Positions 52,117-61,222 of a stretch of DNA of 64,000 nt are shown here, in pieces. The notes under the pieces are model-generated. The model saw nothing but the letters and a program-made list of their open reading frames with translations. It made no database searches and was not told the origin of the DNA. Within the stretch, counting starts at the first letter, position 1; every line of letters starts with the position of its first letter. A program made the position numbers and the translations under genes. Source of the DNA: an uncultured Bacilli bacterium (lineage in GTDB: Bacteria; Bacillota_I; Bacilli_A; RF39; UBA660); the NCBI GenBank assembly GCA_910583685.1, contig CAJTXY010000001.1:20439-84438 (forward strand), given 5' to 3'.

Positions 52117-53247
52117 ATGTTACATAAAAAAAGAATTGACTTAGGAATTATAATTCCTCTATTTGTCTTTGCTGTTTTAAGTTTGTTAACAATTCATAGT
52201 GCTTCTACTTATATTTCATCTTCTCTTGGAAATTTGGCATTGAAACAGTTAGTATGGTATTTAGCAGGTGGCGTCTTAGTTTTTTTACTGATAAAAATTA
52301 AGAATGATTATTTATACAGAAATATTTGGTATTTATATGGTGCTTGTAATCTACTTTTGCTCTTTCTTTTATTGTTTGCTCCTGCTATTAATAATAGTAA
52401 ATGTTGGTTTGTCATTCCTGGAATTGGTAGTTTTCAACCAAGTGAGTTTATGAAAATTATTTTGATTTTAACTTTGGGGGTTATGATTCATAATTTTAAA
52501 ATGAAATATAATAATCCTTCTATAAAGGAAGAATTTATCTTTCTAGTTAAAACCTTTATTGTCGTTTTAATTCCTAGTGTTTTAACCTTTTTAGAGCCAG
52601 ATACTGGTGTAGTTATTATCTATTTAATTATCTATGTTAGTATGTTGTTTCTAGCAGGTATTCGAGCTAGATGGTTCGTTTTTGCCTTTTTTGGAGTTTC
52701 CCTGTTGATCGGCTCTACTCTTGGACTTTACTTTTTTAAGAAGGATTTATTTATTGGAATTTTTGGTAATGATTTGTTTTATCGCTTAGATCGAATTTTT
52801 GATTGGAAATCCGGTAGTGGTTTACAACTTGAGAATGCAATGGCGGCGATTGGCAGTGCTGGACTTTTTGGACATGGTTTCAACAATACTCCTATTTATT
52901 TTCCAGAATCTGGTACAGACTTCATCTTTGCTGTTTTTGCTTCTAATTTTGGACTTGTTGGTGCTTTAGCACTCATTAGTCTCATCTTCTATTTTGATCT
53001 AAAGGTGCTTGCACTTTCTAAGCGAAAAATTGTAGATACAGACCGCTATGTTTTATTTGGAATTCTCGGAATGCTGGTTTTTCAGCAAATACAGAATATT
53101 GGGATGACAATTGGCATTTTCCCTATTACAGGAATCACACTTCCTTTTATTAGTTATGGTGGTTCCAGTTTGCTGTCCTATATGATTATTGTGGGAATTA
53201 TTTTAAATATTTCACTTGAGAGACCTCATCATTATAAGTACAAATAA
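52117..53247 (+). CDS. rodA: RodA/FtsW-type SEDS peptidoglycan glycosyltransferase
   Basis: 376 residues, about ten membrane segments. WFVIPGIGSFQPSEFMKI, FLEPDTGVVIIY, RIFDWKSGSGLQLENAMAAI with a GSAGLFGHGF, ESGTDFIFAVFASNFGLVGA and LPFISYGGSSLL define SEDS. The SEFMKI and GTDFIF.VFASNFG forms favour RodA over FtsW. Elongation is the likely process, although the coat genes next to it leave a sporulation-specific role open. GGAGG precedes the ATG. Length is normal for RodA. Confidence 0.85.
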   Translation: MLHKKRIDLGIIIPLFVFAVLSLLTIHSASTYISSSLGNLALKQLVWYLAGGVLVFLLIKIKNDYLYRNIWYLYGACNLLLLFLLLFAPAINNSKCWFVIPGIGSFQPSEFMKIILILTLGVMIHNFKMKYNNPSIKEEFIFLVKTFIVVLIPSVLTFLEPDTGVVIIYLIIYVSMLFLAGIRARWFVFAFFGVSLLIGSTLGLYFFKKDLFIGIFGNDLFYRLDRIFDWKSGSGLQLENAMAAIGSAGLFGHGFNNTPIYFPESGTDFIFAVFASNFGLVGALALISLIFYFDLKVLALSKRKIVDTDRYVLFGILGMLVFQQIQNIGMTIGIFPITGITLPFISYGGSSLLSYMIIVGIILNISLERPHHYKYK

Positions 53248-53268
53248 AAACCTCTTTGGAGGTTTTTT
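53247..53268. terminator. Bidirectional terminator between rodA-like and GT4 genes
   Basis: Perfect stem AAAACCTC/GAGGTTTT with TTTG loop, flanked by T on both strands. Confidence 0.88.
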
Positions 53269-54265
53269 ACATTTTTATTACTGCTTCATATACTTCTTTT
53301 AACTGGCGACCTATTTTTTTGATATCACGAGACTGGGCTACTTTATAGCCCTCTTCTACTAAGGATGGCAATTCTTTCTTGATCACTTTTTTGATTTTTA
53401 TTTCAAAGTCATCCACATCTTTTGCTTTATATATATTTTTTCCATCTTCTAACCAATCACTAAATACTGGAATGTCACGGACAATAGCATCACACTTCAT
53501 AGCACAAGCTTCCATTGCAGGGATTCCTTCTGTTTCTTCCAATGTTGGAAAGATATAAAGATTTGATTCCTTTAGGGCTGCTTTAATCATAGCCGGTTCT
53601 ACATACCCTGGAAACTTTAAGTTTGGCAAATTGCTTTTTAAGGCTTTTTTTACTTTTTTGGGAATGACTGTTTTATTTAAGTTTCCAAACCAGATAAATT
53701 GATATTCTGGCATTCTTCTTGCTAATTCCACAAAATCTAGGATGCCCTTTCGTTCAATGTAAAGTCCGATTCCTACGATTACAATATCATCTTTTTTATA
53801 ACCATATGTTTTTCTAAACATTTCTTTGGTTTTTGTTCTATCAAAAAACTCTAAATTAATTCCATTGGAAATTGCTTTGATTGGCGGGGTTAGTCCATAA
53901 TTTTCTAGTAACTTTTTAGCATAGGGTGTTGGGGTGATGATGTAGTCTCCTTGTTTATAGCAGGTGGTAATCCATTTTCGAAAAGTTGGGGCTAATTTAT
54001 TAGAGAAGATAAAAGAGTTTCTAAAATCTTCTTCTGTAGAATGGGCGTGGTATACTACTTTCTTTCCTTTTTTATGTGCTTTTTTTGCTAAATGATAAGA
54101 CTTTGGTCCATATAGGTTTAAGTGAACGATATCATAATCATCTTTAGGATTTAAAGTATACTCTACTCCTGCACTTTCTAATGCTCTTTGTTGGTGTTTA
54201 ATTGCCTTCCCAATTCCGGCTTTTGATACTATACTTTCTACTTCTGTATATAATAATACTTTCAT
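53267..54265 (-). CDS. GT4-family glycosyltransferase
   Basis: 332 residues, no signal or membrane segment. GT-B fold with GT4 features: an early Rossmann half (AGIGKAIKHQQRALESAG), IVGIGLYIERKGILDFVELA near residue 165, and the E-x7-E motif as EETEGIPAMEA near residue 250. This group includes the glycolipid-forming diacylglycerol glucosyltransferases of Firmicutes and Mollicutes, but also wall-polymer enzymes; the acceptor is unknown. The start at 54265 has AAGGAG upstream. Confidence 0.88.
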   Translation of the reverse strand: MKVLLYTEVESIVSKAGIGKAIKHQQRALESAGVEYTLNPKDDYDIVHLNLYGPKSYHLAKKAHKKGKKVVYHAHSTEEDFRNSFIFSNKLAPTFRKWITTCYKQGDYIITPTPYAKKLLENYGLTPPIKAISNGINLEFFDRTKTKEMFRKTYGYKKDDIVIVGIGLYIERKGILDFVELARRMPEYQFIWFGNLNKTVIPKKVKKALKSNLPNLKFPGYVEPAMIKAALKESNLYIFPTLEETEGIPAMEACAMKCDAIVRDIPVFSDWLEDGKNIYKAKDVDDFEIKIKKVIKKELPSLVEEGYKVAQSRDIKKIGRQLKEVYEAVIKM

Positions 54266-54326
54266 TATACTCCTTCTTTCTATTATCATTATACAAAAAA
54301 AAGGGAGTGTTGTCTACTGAAGTTGT

Positions 54327-55118
54327 CTACCTTTCCTTTAGCCGTGGAATAAAGAGCTCGGCTATTTTATAACCTTCTTGTTTTTTTAAATAGAAAAATC
54401 CTAATATAGAAAATAAAATAGCGCCAATAAAGTTAACAAATAAATCTTTCATAGTATCAGTAAGACCAATATCTAAATACCCATCTTCGATGACAATTGT
54501 TTTTTTGTAGTGATTACTATAAATAATCGTTTTATTAATAGCATCTAATTTCACTGGTATGTTTTCATTTTTCTGATTTAGTTTTACAGAAGATATTTTA
54601 GTAATGATTTCATCTTTTTGCATATCTTTGCCTAAATACTTATCTCCTGCAAATTCTACAAATTCCCATAAAATGCCTATGGTCATTGAAAAACAAAAAG
54701 CGACGAATGCAACAAAAATGGGCGAAAGGTGCATAAAACTTCTATTAGAACGATTCAGAATATTGACAAGCGAGAAACCAATTGCGGCACATAAAAAGCC
54801 ACTTAAGGTGTGGAGCATTGTGTCCCAATGTGGGAATGTTGTATAAAAGTTACGAATTTCACCTAGAATAGTAGTAGAAAAGATAAAAAATAATATCATA
54901 ATTTCTAATGTGTTTGGGAGAGAGATTACTGTTTTTTTATCAATTATGTAGGGAATTAGGAATAAAATGAGTGCCAGGATGCAATAAAAAACATTTTGAT
55001 AATTTCCCATTGTCAGTTGAATTATCATAGAAATAATTACTAAAGTATAAAGACTTGCCAGTGTAAAGATAAGTTTTTTATCATTCCCTTTGAAAAACAC
55101 TTTTATCAGTCGGATCAT
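54327..55118 (-). CDS. YjdF/DUF2238-like integral membrane protein
   Basis: 263 residues, six or seven membrane segments. FPHWDTMLHTLSGFLCAAIG and MTIGILWEFVEFAGD, together with GLTDTMKDLFVNFIGAI, are the conserved H-W/D and E/D-T-D-L elements of YjdF-like (DUF2238) proteins, here with an insert of ~50 residues between segments. Function unknown. Near the glycosyltransferase on the same strand (61 bases), so possibly cotranscribed. Confidence 0.8.
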   Translation of the reverse strand: MIRLIKVFFKGNDKKLIFTLASLYTLVIISMIIQLTMGNYQNVFYCILALILFLIPYIIDKKTVISLPNTLEIMILFFIFSTTILGEIRNFYTTFPHWDTMLHTLSGFLCAAIGFSLVNILNRSNRSFMHLSPIFVAFVAFCFSMTIGILWEFVEFAGDKYLGKDMQKDEIITKISSVKLNQKNENIPVKLDAINKTIIYSNHYKKTIVIEDGYLDIGLTDTMKDLFVNFIGAILFSILGFFYLKKQEGYKIAELFIPRLKER

Positions 55119-55168
55119 ATTTCACCTCTTTCTATTAATTAGTATACGAGATTTTTCAAAAAAAAGTA

Positions 55169-55198
55169 TTGACTTTTAAAATTTTACTATGATATAAT
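55169..55198 (+). promoter_or_regulatory. Sigma-A promoter of tRNA-Ala
   Basis: TTGACT (55169-55174), 18-base spacer and TATAAT (55193-55198), 28 bases before the tRNA. Confidence 0.85.
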
Positions 55199-55226
55199 CG
55201 ATTTGTTGATGAAATATTAGATATCT

Positions 55227-55302
55227 GGGGAATTAGCTCAGCTGGGAGAGCGCCACGTTTGCACCGTGGAGGTCAGGAGTTCGATCCTCCTATTCTCCAC
55301 CA
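55227..55302 (+). tRNA. tRNA-Ala (UGC)
   Basis: 76 bases with CCA. Acceptor GGGGAAT/ATTCTCC carries G3-U70, the alanine identity element. Anticodon loop TTTGCAC between CCACG and CGTGG gives UGC. Confidence 0.97.
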
Positions 55303-55313
55303 GATTGAATTTC

Positions 55314-55337
55314 AGCCTTGTATTACAAGGCTTTTTT
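55314..55337 (+). terminator. Terminator of tRNA-Ala
   Basis: Stem AGCCTTG/CAAGGCT with five-base loop and a T run, directly downstream of the tRNA. Confidence 0.9.
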
Positions 55338-55428
55338 GTTGTCTAAAACAATCATAGTCTTGTTTTGGTCAACTACATACTTTTTTGTAAAACTCAAACT
55401 ATTGACACAATAGCCATATTAATCTATT

Positions 55429-56157
55429 TTATTTTTGAAAAACTTTATAAATAATTTCTGGATAATTTCCCATAAATCCCAGCTTTTCAAATGTTTCCTG
55501 CAAATACGGAGTTGATTTTTCACCTAAATAGTGATTATACAAATACGAAACATAATAATCAGAATAGACATAAATGATGACTTCTTTATTATTCTTTAAT
55601 AGCGTATCAATAATTAAATCATTTTGGGGTGTCGCTAGTAGTACATAATAGTCAACATCAACAAAAGTAATATCAGCACCAGTGACGGCAAAACCAATTT
55701 TATGTGTTTTTAACTTCTCTTTTAAAATAGTAACTAAACTTCTATTAATACTGTGAATATACACATTTGTTTTGGGGTATAGCTCTATTACTCTTTTTAA
55801 CTCATCAACATATTCATTCATCTTCTTACTTACAAATTCAATATTTTCATCACTTAAAATACCTGGATTATATGGTGCCAAATTAATATAGATAGCCTTT
55901 TGTTTGGGTGCGTTATTTAACTCTTTTAACATTGTTTCTAAAAGGACAAGCTCATACCCTTGTAATTCACCTAAAGTACTCATATTAATAGTGTTGGTGA
56001 TGGCACCATTAGAGGTTGGAGAATTATATACTACAATTTTATTATCCTTTGTATAAGTAACACTCAAACTCATAGCGTCAATATAGTCTTTTTCTAAACT
56101 ATTCTTTAAAAAATCTGTCGTTGTTAAATTATTCGTTTTCTGTGCTATAATTTTCAT
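55429..56157 (-). CDS. GDPD-like TIM-barrel protein, second paralogue, catalytic residues apparently lost
   Basis: 242 residues, soluble. Starts MKIIAQKTNN where a GDPD would have its HRG; then MSLSVTYTKDNKIVVYNSPT in place of the E.D...T.DG...HD strand; LLETMLKELNNA, YINLAPYNPGILS and NVYIHSINRSLVTILK follow. These match the protein at 22137-22859 in length and motif order. Neither retains the phosphodiesterase His/Glu pattern I would expect. The pair looks like a family of inactive or differently active proteins. AGGTGAT precedes the ATG. It is divergent from the NUDIX gene. Confidence 0.5.
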   Translation of the reverse strand: MKIIAQKTNNLTTTDFLKNSLEKDYIDAMSLSVTYTKDNKIVVYNSPTSNGAITNTINMSTLGELQGYELVLLETMLKELNNAPKQKAIYINLAPYNPGILSDENIEFVSKKMNEYVDELKRVIELYPKTNVYIHSINRSLVTILKEKLKTHKIGFAVTGADITFVDVDYYVLLATPQNDLIIDTLLKNNKEVIIYVYSDYYVSYLYNHYLGEKSTPYLQETFEKLGFMGNYPEIIYKVFQK

Positions 56158-56188
56158 TTTATCACCTAATTCATCATATTCCTTTTTC

Positions 56189-56217
56189 TTGTATTTATAC
56201 CAATGGTATACTATACT
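56189..56217 (+). promoter_or_regulatory. Probable sigma-A promoter of the second NUDIX gene
   Basis: TTGTAT (56189-56194), 17-base spacer, TATACT (56212-56217), 28 bases upstream of the ATG. Confidence 0.55.
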
Positions 56218-56245
56218 ATTACTGTTAGAGAAGGAGAATAATAAT

Positions 56246-56860
56246 ATGAGTAGTAAAGAAATATTAGACTATATTCGTGCATTACCAATGAATGAGAAAA
56301 GAGCACTAACACATGAACAATTAATATCTATTATGAAAAAACTAACTACTGATGAGGTCATCGAATTAAGTGGCATCATTGGTTATCCTGTTTTTACAAG
56401 ACTTTGTATGGGAGAAGAATTAAAACATCGGTTTGTTCTTCTTCAGGATGGTGCAGCTGTTATTATCAAAAACAAACAAGGACAAATTTTAATGCAAAGA
56501 CGTGCAGATAATGATAAATGGGGACTACCAGGAGGATGCCAAGAGGTGGGAGAATCATTTGAAGAGGTTGCTATCCGTGAGGTAAAAGAAGAAACAAATC
56601 TAGATATTAAAAAGGAAGATTTAGAATTAATTGCAGTAGTTTCAGGACCTAGTAGAAGGAATTCCTACCCAACTGGAGATGTTGTATTTAATAATACTGC
56701 ACTATTTGTGGTTAATACGTATAAAGGAGAATTGAAACAAGATTATGAATCAAAAGAATTGAAGTTTTTCGATCTTGACTTTACTCCAGAACATCAAAAT
56801 GACCCAGATTTAATTAATATATATAAACTGCGAAAAAATAAAGAAGATGTTTCTATGTGA
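56246..56860 (+). CDS. NUDIX hydrolase with N-terminal helical domain
   Basis: 204 residues. A ~65-residue helical N-terminus (LSHEQ-type LTHEQLISIMKKLTTDEVIE) is followed by the NUDIX domain: MQRRADNDKWGLPGGCQEVG, then ESFEEVAIREVKEETNL at about residues 95-125 complete the box. YPTGDVVFNNTALF near residue 150 recalls the ADP-ribose/NAD type. The substrate is unknown. The start at 56246 has AAGGAG nine bases upstream and removes 19 residues from the longest frame. Confidence 0.88.
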   Translation: MSSKEILDYIRALPMNEKRALTHEQLISIMKKLTTDEVIELSGIIGYPVFTRLCMGEELKHRFVLLQDGAAVIIKNKQGQILMQRRADNDKWGLPGGCQEVGESFEEVAIREVKEETNLDIKKEDLELIAVVSGPSRRNSYPTGDVVFNNTALFVVNTYKGELKQDYESKELKFFDLDFTPEHQNDPDLINIYKLRKNKEDVSM

Positions 56861-56871
56861 AATTTCTTCTT

Positions 56872-58461
56872 TTACTTTTCGCACATCACTCTGTTTTCAA
56901 AAACATAATGCTTATTACATACATCCACTAGCTTTGGCCTGTGCGTTACAATAATACAGGTTTTATCCTTTAAATATTTATCAATCATATGATAGATTTT
57001 GTCTTCTGAGATACTGTCTAGATTAGAGGTTGGTTCATCTAGAATATAGATTTCCTTATTAAGCAAAATTCCTCTAATAATATTTAAACGTTGCTTTTGC
57101 CCTGCTGATAGTTTCACACCTTTTTCCCCGACTAAAGTATCAAGTCCTTTTTCTAGACTATCAATCCACTCCATTAGTCCAGCATCCTCTAGATAGCCTT
57201 TTAAATCCTTCTCTGAAATTTTCTTTCCTAAACATAAGTTTTCTTTAATGGTTAAATCAAATAAGTCTGTCTCTTGAGAAATATAAGCAATATCTGGAAA
57301 TTTTCCTGAGGGACGGGAATCTACTAGAAATTTATCATCTTCTATTTCATAAAATCTACAAAACAACGATAAGAAGGTAGACTTTCCTTGACCTGACTCC
57401 CCAATGATACTGACTTTATCTTTTTTATTTAGTGAAAACTCAGGTATTTGAATGGCTACTCTACTTTCATCATTATACTTGAACACAATATCTTTTATTG
57501 TAATATTTTCAAACGTTCTAATTTTATTCTGATGTTCCTCTTCAACAATTATTTTCTCTACTTGATTATTTGCTGATTTAAATTTGTTAAAATGAATAAA
57601 TAAATACCCTACTCCTCTAAGTTCTGTATTGAGACCACTAAACATCGAAGAATAAAATACTAAGTAATGGAAGATATCACTTCCCTCTTTCATTTGAAAA
57701 AAGAGGGTAATTAAAATAACACTATACATTAAATAAACTAATGCATTAATTCCATCTGCTCTTAGTGATCTAAAAATGTTAATTTCTTTTAATGTTTTTT
57801 TACTTTAGCAAATTTTTTGTTAATTGTGGTATCTGCATAATCTAGGGCATCAAAATTCTTTACAATTTTTATATTCTGTAAAAAGTCTACTACTGTTGCA
57901 TTATATTTGGAATTCTTGTCTTGATACACTTCTTGTACTTTTATATTTAGTAAGTACAATATTATAAACTACAATTATGATAATAAAGACAATACAACAG
58001 AAAAATAGTGGAACACTTTGCGTCCAAACTTGAATTAAAAAGATTGTAATGGCAATACAAAAACCGTTAACTGTCATCATTATTTCATCTAGTAACAATA
58101 CGCTTTCATCACAGACAGTATCGATTTGCTTTTTTAAATATCCTGTATGACTATTATTAATACGAGCCATATTCATATTGCAGATTCTTTTAAAATAGGA
58201 CAAATGCAAGTCCTTTTTACTTTTCTCTAGAAAGGGTTCTGTGTAGATATTCCATAATATATTAAAGAATATTTCTAATACTTTAAATAAAATCGTTAAT
58301 ATAATTAATAGTTTAAATTTTTCTAAGGTAAAGGGAACAGTCAGCAAAAGCGATAAAACTACAGGCATAAGATAGAGACAGATATTTTCTAAAAAAGCAT
58401 TAATGAAACACAAGCTATATTTTTTCTTATTTAATACTTTAAATGGGTACATTGCTATCAC
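56872..58461 (-). pseudogene. ABC exporter (fused membrane and ATPase domains) with two frameshifts
   Basis: The N-terminal part (58461-57901) has the membrane domain (FLENICLYLMPVVLSLLL; CDESVLLLDEIMMTVNGF). Its frame stops after 186 residues. The correct continuation (KVQEVYQDKNSKYNATVVDF...) lies in another frame after an AAAA (57939-57942, one A too many). That frame in turn stops at a run of seven A (57795-57801), where the original frame resumes (one A too few) into an intact C-terminal ATPase: Walker A GESGQGKST, signature LSAGQKQR, Walker B IYILDEPT. The two errors cancel, so only ~45 codons are out of frame. Either a decayed gene, an assembly error at homopolymers, or slippage. The likely substrate is unknown. 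Confidence 0.8.
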
Positions 58462-58478
58462 CTCTTGTTCTTATTATA

Positions 58479-59156
58479 TCATACTTTTTTACTCTGAAAT
58501 CTCTTTTCTAAAACTTCCTTTTCTGTATAATATCTAGAAGTTCCTTTTACTATATGTTGATAATCTCGTCTAAACTCTGCTACTTTTTCTACCTTGCATC
58601 TCCTCTTAAAATTATTTGGTTCTAAATAGCGTTCTAGCAAAAACTTTTCTTGATAAATTTTACGTTTTTTATATTCCTCATAAATCCTAAAAAGCAAAAG
58701 ACATAGTAATAAGAATAAGTTTAATTTCATATTTCGCAACAAGAAAAGAAATAAGGATACTACAACTAAAACAGAAAAAAGAAGAGAACAAGTAAAACTT
58801 TTCCGAAAGGACATTTTAGATGCTAGTATAATATTTAAAAGTTTGCCTCCATCTAACGGATAGACAGGAAGCAGATTAAAAACTAAAATATTGCGGTTAT
58901 AAATTAGAAACATTTCTTGATATTGTAATGGTAAATAATTTTTAATCGATAGCATAAATATAATTTGTGTTAGAGGGCCCATTATTAAAATCAAAAATTC
59001 TTTTTTTAATGGAATATTGATTTTGTTTTTAAACTTGGAGACTCCACCAAATGGGTATAGGCAGATTTTATCCACGGGAACGCGAAGATATATTGCACAT
59101 AAAAAATGGCCTAGTTCATGAACTAGTATTATCATCATTAACAAGAGAAATGGCAT
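58479..59156 (-). CDS. spoIVFB: SpoIVFB-like intramembrane metalloprotease (M50)
   Basis: 225 residues from the first ATG. The zinc site HELGH near residue 13 and the second motif PVYPLDGGK near 95 are those of M50 site-2 proteases; ICLYPFGGVSKF follows HELGH as in SpoIVFB. The open frame continues upstream to 59237 (IFNYISISPFVFLF and ASILTGAF) and that part aligns with the first membrane segment of SpoIVFB, so the true start is probably non-ATG (for instance ATA at 59237) or the N-terminus is mis-set. The C-terminal CBS domain of B. subtilis SpoIVFB seems reduced. It cleaves pro-sigma-K in the mother cell. It follows the spoIVFA-like gene. Confidence 0.8.
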   Translation of the reverse strand: MPFLLLMMIILVHELGHFLCAIYLRVPVDKICLYPFGGVSKFKNKINIPLKKEFLILIMGPLTQIIFMLSIKNYLPLQYQEMFLIYNRNILVFNLLPVYPLDGGKLLNIILASKMSFRKSFTCSLLFSVLVVVSLFLFLLRNMKLNLFLLLCLLLFRIYEEYKKRKIYQEKFLLERYLEPNNFKRRCKVEKVAEFRRDYQHIVKGTSRYYTEKEVLEKRFQSKKV

Positions 59157-59220
59157 AAAGGCTCCTGTTAAGATAGAGGCGATGCAAAATAAAAAAACAA
59201 AAGGACTAATAGATATATAA

Positions 59221-59814
59221 TTAAATATATTCTTTATAGCTTAAATACTTCCCTTCTTTTTGAAATACCAAATATAACTTTTTAGACTTTGTTTGTCCAA
59301 TTAATGTTCCCTTTTTTACATAATCATACATCTTAATATCCTTCGCATCCATATTCGCATACCACACATCTACTCCATTAATTTGTTGAATGATAACAGT
59401 CGTTCCATATTCCTCTTTTTCCCCCATAAAAACTACAATTCCACTTTCTAGGGCAGGAACTAAGTACTCTTTTTGTACTTCTAATTCTACACCATCCTTA
59501 TAAACATTGCTCTTTTTATAATTAATTTTTTCATTGAATACCTGCCCTTCTTCTGGGACAATCTTATCAACTGATAAAACTTTGCCAAAGTATTTTTCAT
59601 AAACTTTTTTTGCTTCTGTAAATTTGAAACTCTTATTATAAATATTATCTATTACTAACTTTTTAAATTCTTTATTATCTCGTACTAGTATTAGAGCTAC
59701 TAAAAATAAAATGATAGTGATCATAACGCGGCTAATAAAATTTCGAACGCTTTTTTTTAATTTTCTTCTTACACCTGTTTTTTTTCTGGTTTGTTCATAT
59801 TCATAACGATTCAT
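59221..59814 (-). CDS. spoIVFA: SpoIVFA-like membrane protein with degenerate M23 domain
   Basis: 197 residues. A basic cytoplasmic start (RKKTGVRRKLKKSVRN) and one membrane segment (VMITIILFLVALILV) lead to an extracellular M23/LytM-like fold: LVPALESGIVVFMGE, YGTTVIIQQINGV, VWYANMDAK and GTLIGQTKSK. The zinc ligands are missing (YANM for YAHL, KLYLVF for HLHFE), so it is not an active endopeptidase. SpoIVFA holds SpoIVFB inactive with BofA until a forespore signal arrives. The start at 59814 has GGAGG upstream. Its position, between mreD and spoIVFB, is the strongest evidence. Confidence 0.78.
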   Translation of the reverse strand: MNRYEYEQTRKKTGVRRKLKKSVRNFISRVMITIILFLVALILVRDNKEFKKLVIDNIYNKSFKFTEAKKVYEKYFGKVLSVDKIVPEEGQVFNEKINYKKSNVYKDGVELEVQKEYLVPALESGIVVFMGEKEEYGTTVIIQQINGVDVWYANMDAKDIKMYDYVKKGTLIGQTKSKKLYLVFQKEGKYLSYKEYI

Positions 59815-59867
59815 AGCAATATCCCTCCAACTAAGGATATGCAAAGAAAAAGAGAAATATGAAAGGT

Positions 59868-60380
59868 TTAGTTAATTGATAACCCTAAATATTTCTCTGG
59901 TAACAAGCGAATGATCAAGTGGATGACTTCTGCATATATGATATTAATAAGTAAAGTATGTTCTACTAAGTATAGAAAATCAGAAAATTGAACAGGTACT
60001 ACAGATGCAATATAAAATAGAAAAGTAGTGATACTTTGATAAAGAAAAACAAGCACGATAGATTCTACAAAGACCATTAAAAAATTTATATCTAAATAGC
60101 GGTAAAGTATCATTATAATACTACCTAAAATAATAAAAACGACGGCATTAAAAAATAATAAGTTTGTATAGAGCAAATCATAAATAAGGCCTGTTATAGC
60201 AATTGTAATAAAGTAGGTGCTCTTCTCCTTTTTCTTAAAGAATGGGTATATGAGAAAAATGGACATTACTGTAAAAAGTGGCGTAAAAAGTGAAAGGTTT
60301 CCTGGCATAAAAGATAGAAAATTAGACAGCAAGCCATCTAATATAAGAGAGATGACTATGATAATGAGACTACTTATCAT
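59868..60380 (-). CDS. mreD: Rod shape-determining protein MreD
   Basis: 170 residues, five or six membrane segments, hydrophobic throughout, with DGLLSNF, FLIYPFFKKKEK and GLIYDLLYTNLLF motifs at the positions of MreD. Member of the elongasome that joins MreC, RodA and PBP2. It starts at 60380 with GGAGGTG upstream, this site lying inside the end of mreC, so they overlap by 11 bases and are coupled. Confidence 0.85.
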   Translation of the reverse strand: MISSLIIIVISLILDGLLSNFLSFMPGNLSLFTPLFTVMSIFLIYPFFKKKEKSTYFITIAITGLIYDLLYTNLLFFNAVVFIILGSIIMILYRYLDINFLMVFVESIVLVFLYQSITTFLFYIASVVPVQFSDFLYLVEHTLLINIIYAEVIHLIIRLLPEKYLGLSIN

Positions 60381-61173
60381 TTCTGGCACCTCCAAGAACT
60401 GTTACATAGTGAATCTCGTCAAAGTTTTGTTTGGTCTCTACATAAAGTGTTTTGCTTAAATCATATTTATCATTTTCTATTTCTTTGACAGTTCCAATAT
60501 AAATACCTCTGGGAAACATTCCCCCTAGTCCACTTGTCTTAATGATATTTCCAACTTCTACCTTGCTTGTCTTATCAACACCAGTTACTTTAATTGTCTT
60601 TTTCTTTTTGTCATATCCATTCAAAACAGCATAAATATCTCCACTATTCGTTGTCACCGACACGGAAATTTTATAATTAACATCATTAGAAGTGATTAGT
60701 TTTACTTCACTAGAGGTGCGATAAGCTTTTGAGATTTTCCCAAGAAGACCATCACTTGTTACTACAACCATATCCTCTTTTAAACCATTCTGACTCCCTT
60801 TATCAATTGTAATATTTTGCAACCAATAGCTACGATTTCTAGATAAAACAGTTGCATTTACTGGATTATATTCTGTCAGTGTTTTATTTAAATTAAGTGT
60901 TTGTTTTAATTCTTTAATTTCTTTTTCTAAAGATTCATTTACATTTTTTTGAATTAAATAGCTTTCTGATTGATCCATATTTTTTTTCTCATTTAAGGAG
61001 GTAAAGGGATACATCACAATCTTTTGAAATGTAATACTTGTTGTCTTTAAAAAGTCTTCTAAAAAAGTGAGTTTTCTTGTAGCACTTAAAGAAAAGATTA
61101 ATAAAATGACAGCAATTATAAAAATACAAATTATAATGCCTATATCTTTCTTTTTTTGCTTTTTATGATACAT
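60370..61173 (-). CDS. mreC: Rod shape-determining protein MreC
   Basis: 267 residues. One N-terminal membrane segment, a coiled coil (~65-100, LEKEIKELKQTLNLNK) and the two-lobed beta domain: ATVLSRNRSYWLQNITIDKG, VVTSDGLLGKISKAY, ITSNDVNYKISVSV, IKTSGLGGMFPRGIYIGTV. All family marks (D-G..G-K/V, FP.G..IG.V) are present. It scaffolds the elongasome. mreB, usually directly upstream, is absent here; radC is upstream instead. AAAGGAT precedes the ATG. Confidence 0.93.
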   Translation of the reverse strand: MYHKKQKKKDIGIIICIFIIAVILLIFSLSATRKLTFLEDFLKTTSITFQKIVMYPFTSLNEKKNMDQSESYLIQKNVNESLEKEIKELKQTLNLNKTLTEYNPVNATVLSRNRSYWLQNITIDKGSQNGLKEDMVVVTSDGLLGKISKAYRTSSEVKLITSNDVNYKISVSVTTNSGDIYAVLNGYDKKKKTIKVTGVDKTSKVEVGNIIKTSGLGGMFPRGIYIGTVKEIENDKYDLSKTLYVETKQNFDEIHYVTVLGGARNDK

Positions 61174-61222
61174 ATAACCGCATCCTTTCTTAATCTATTC
61201 CTTATTATAGTACAAAATGATG

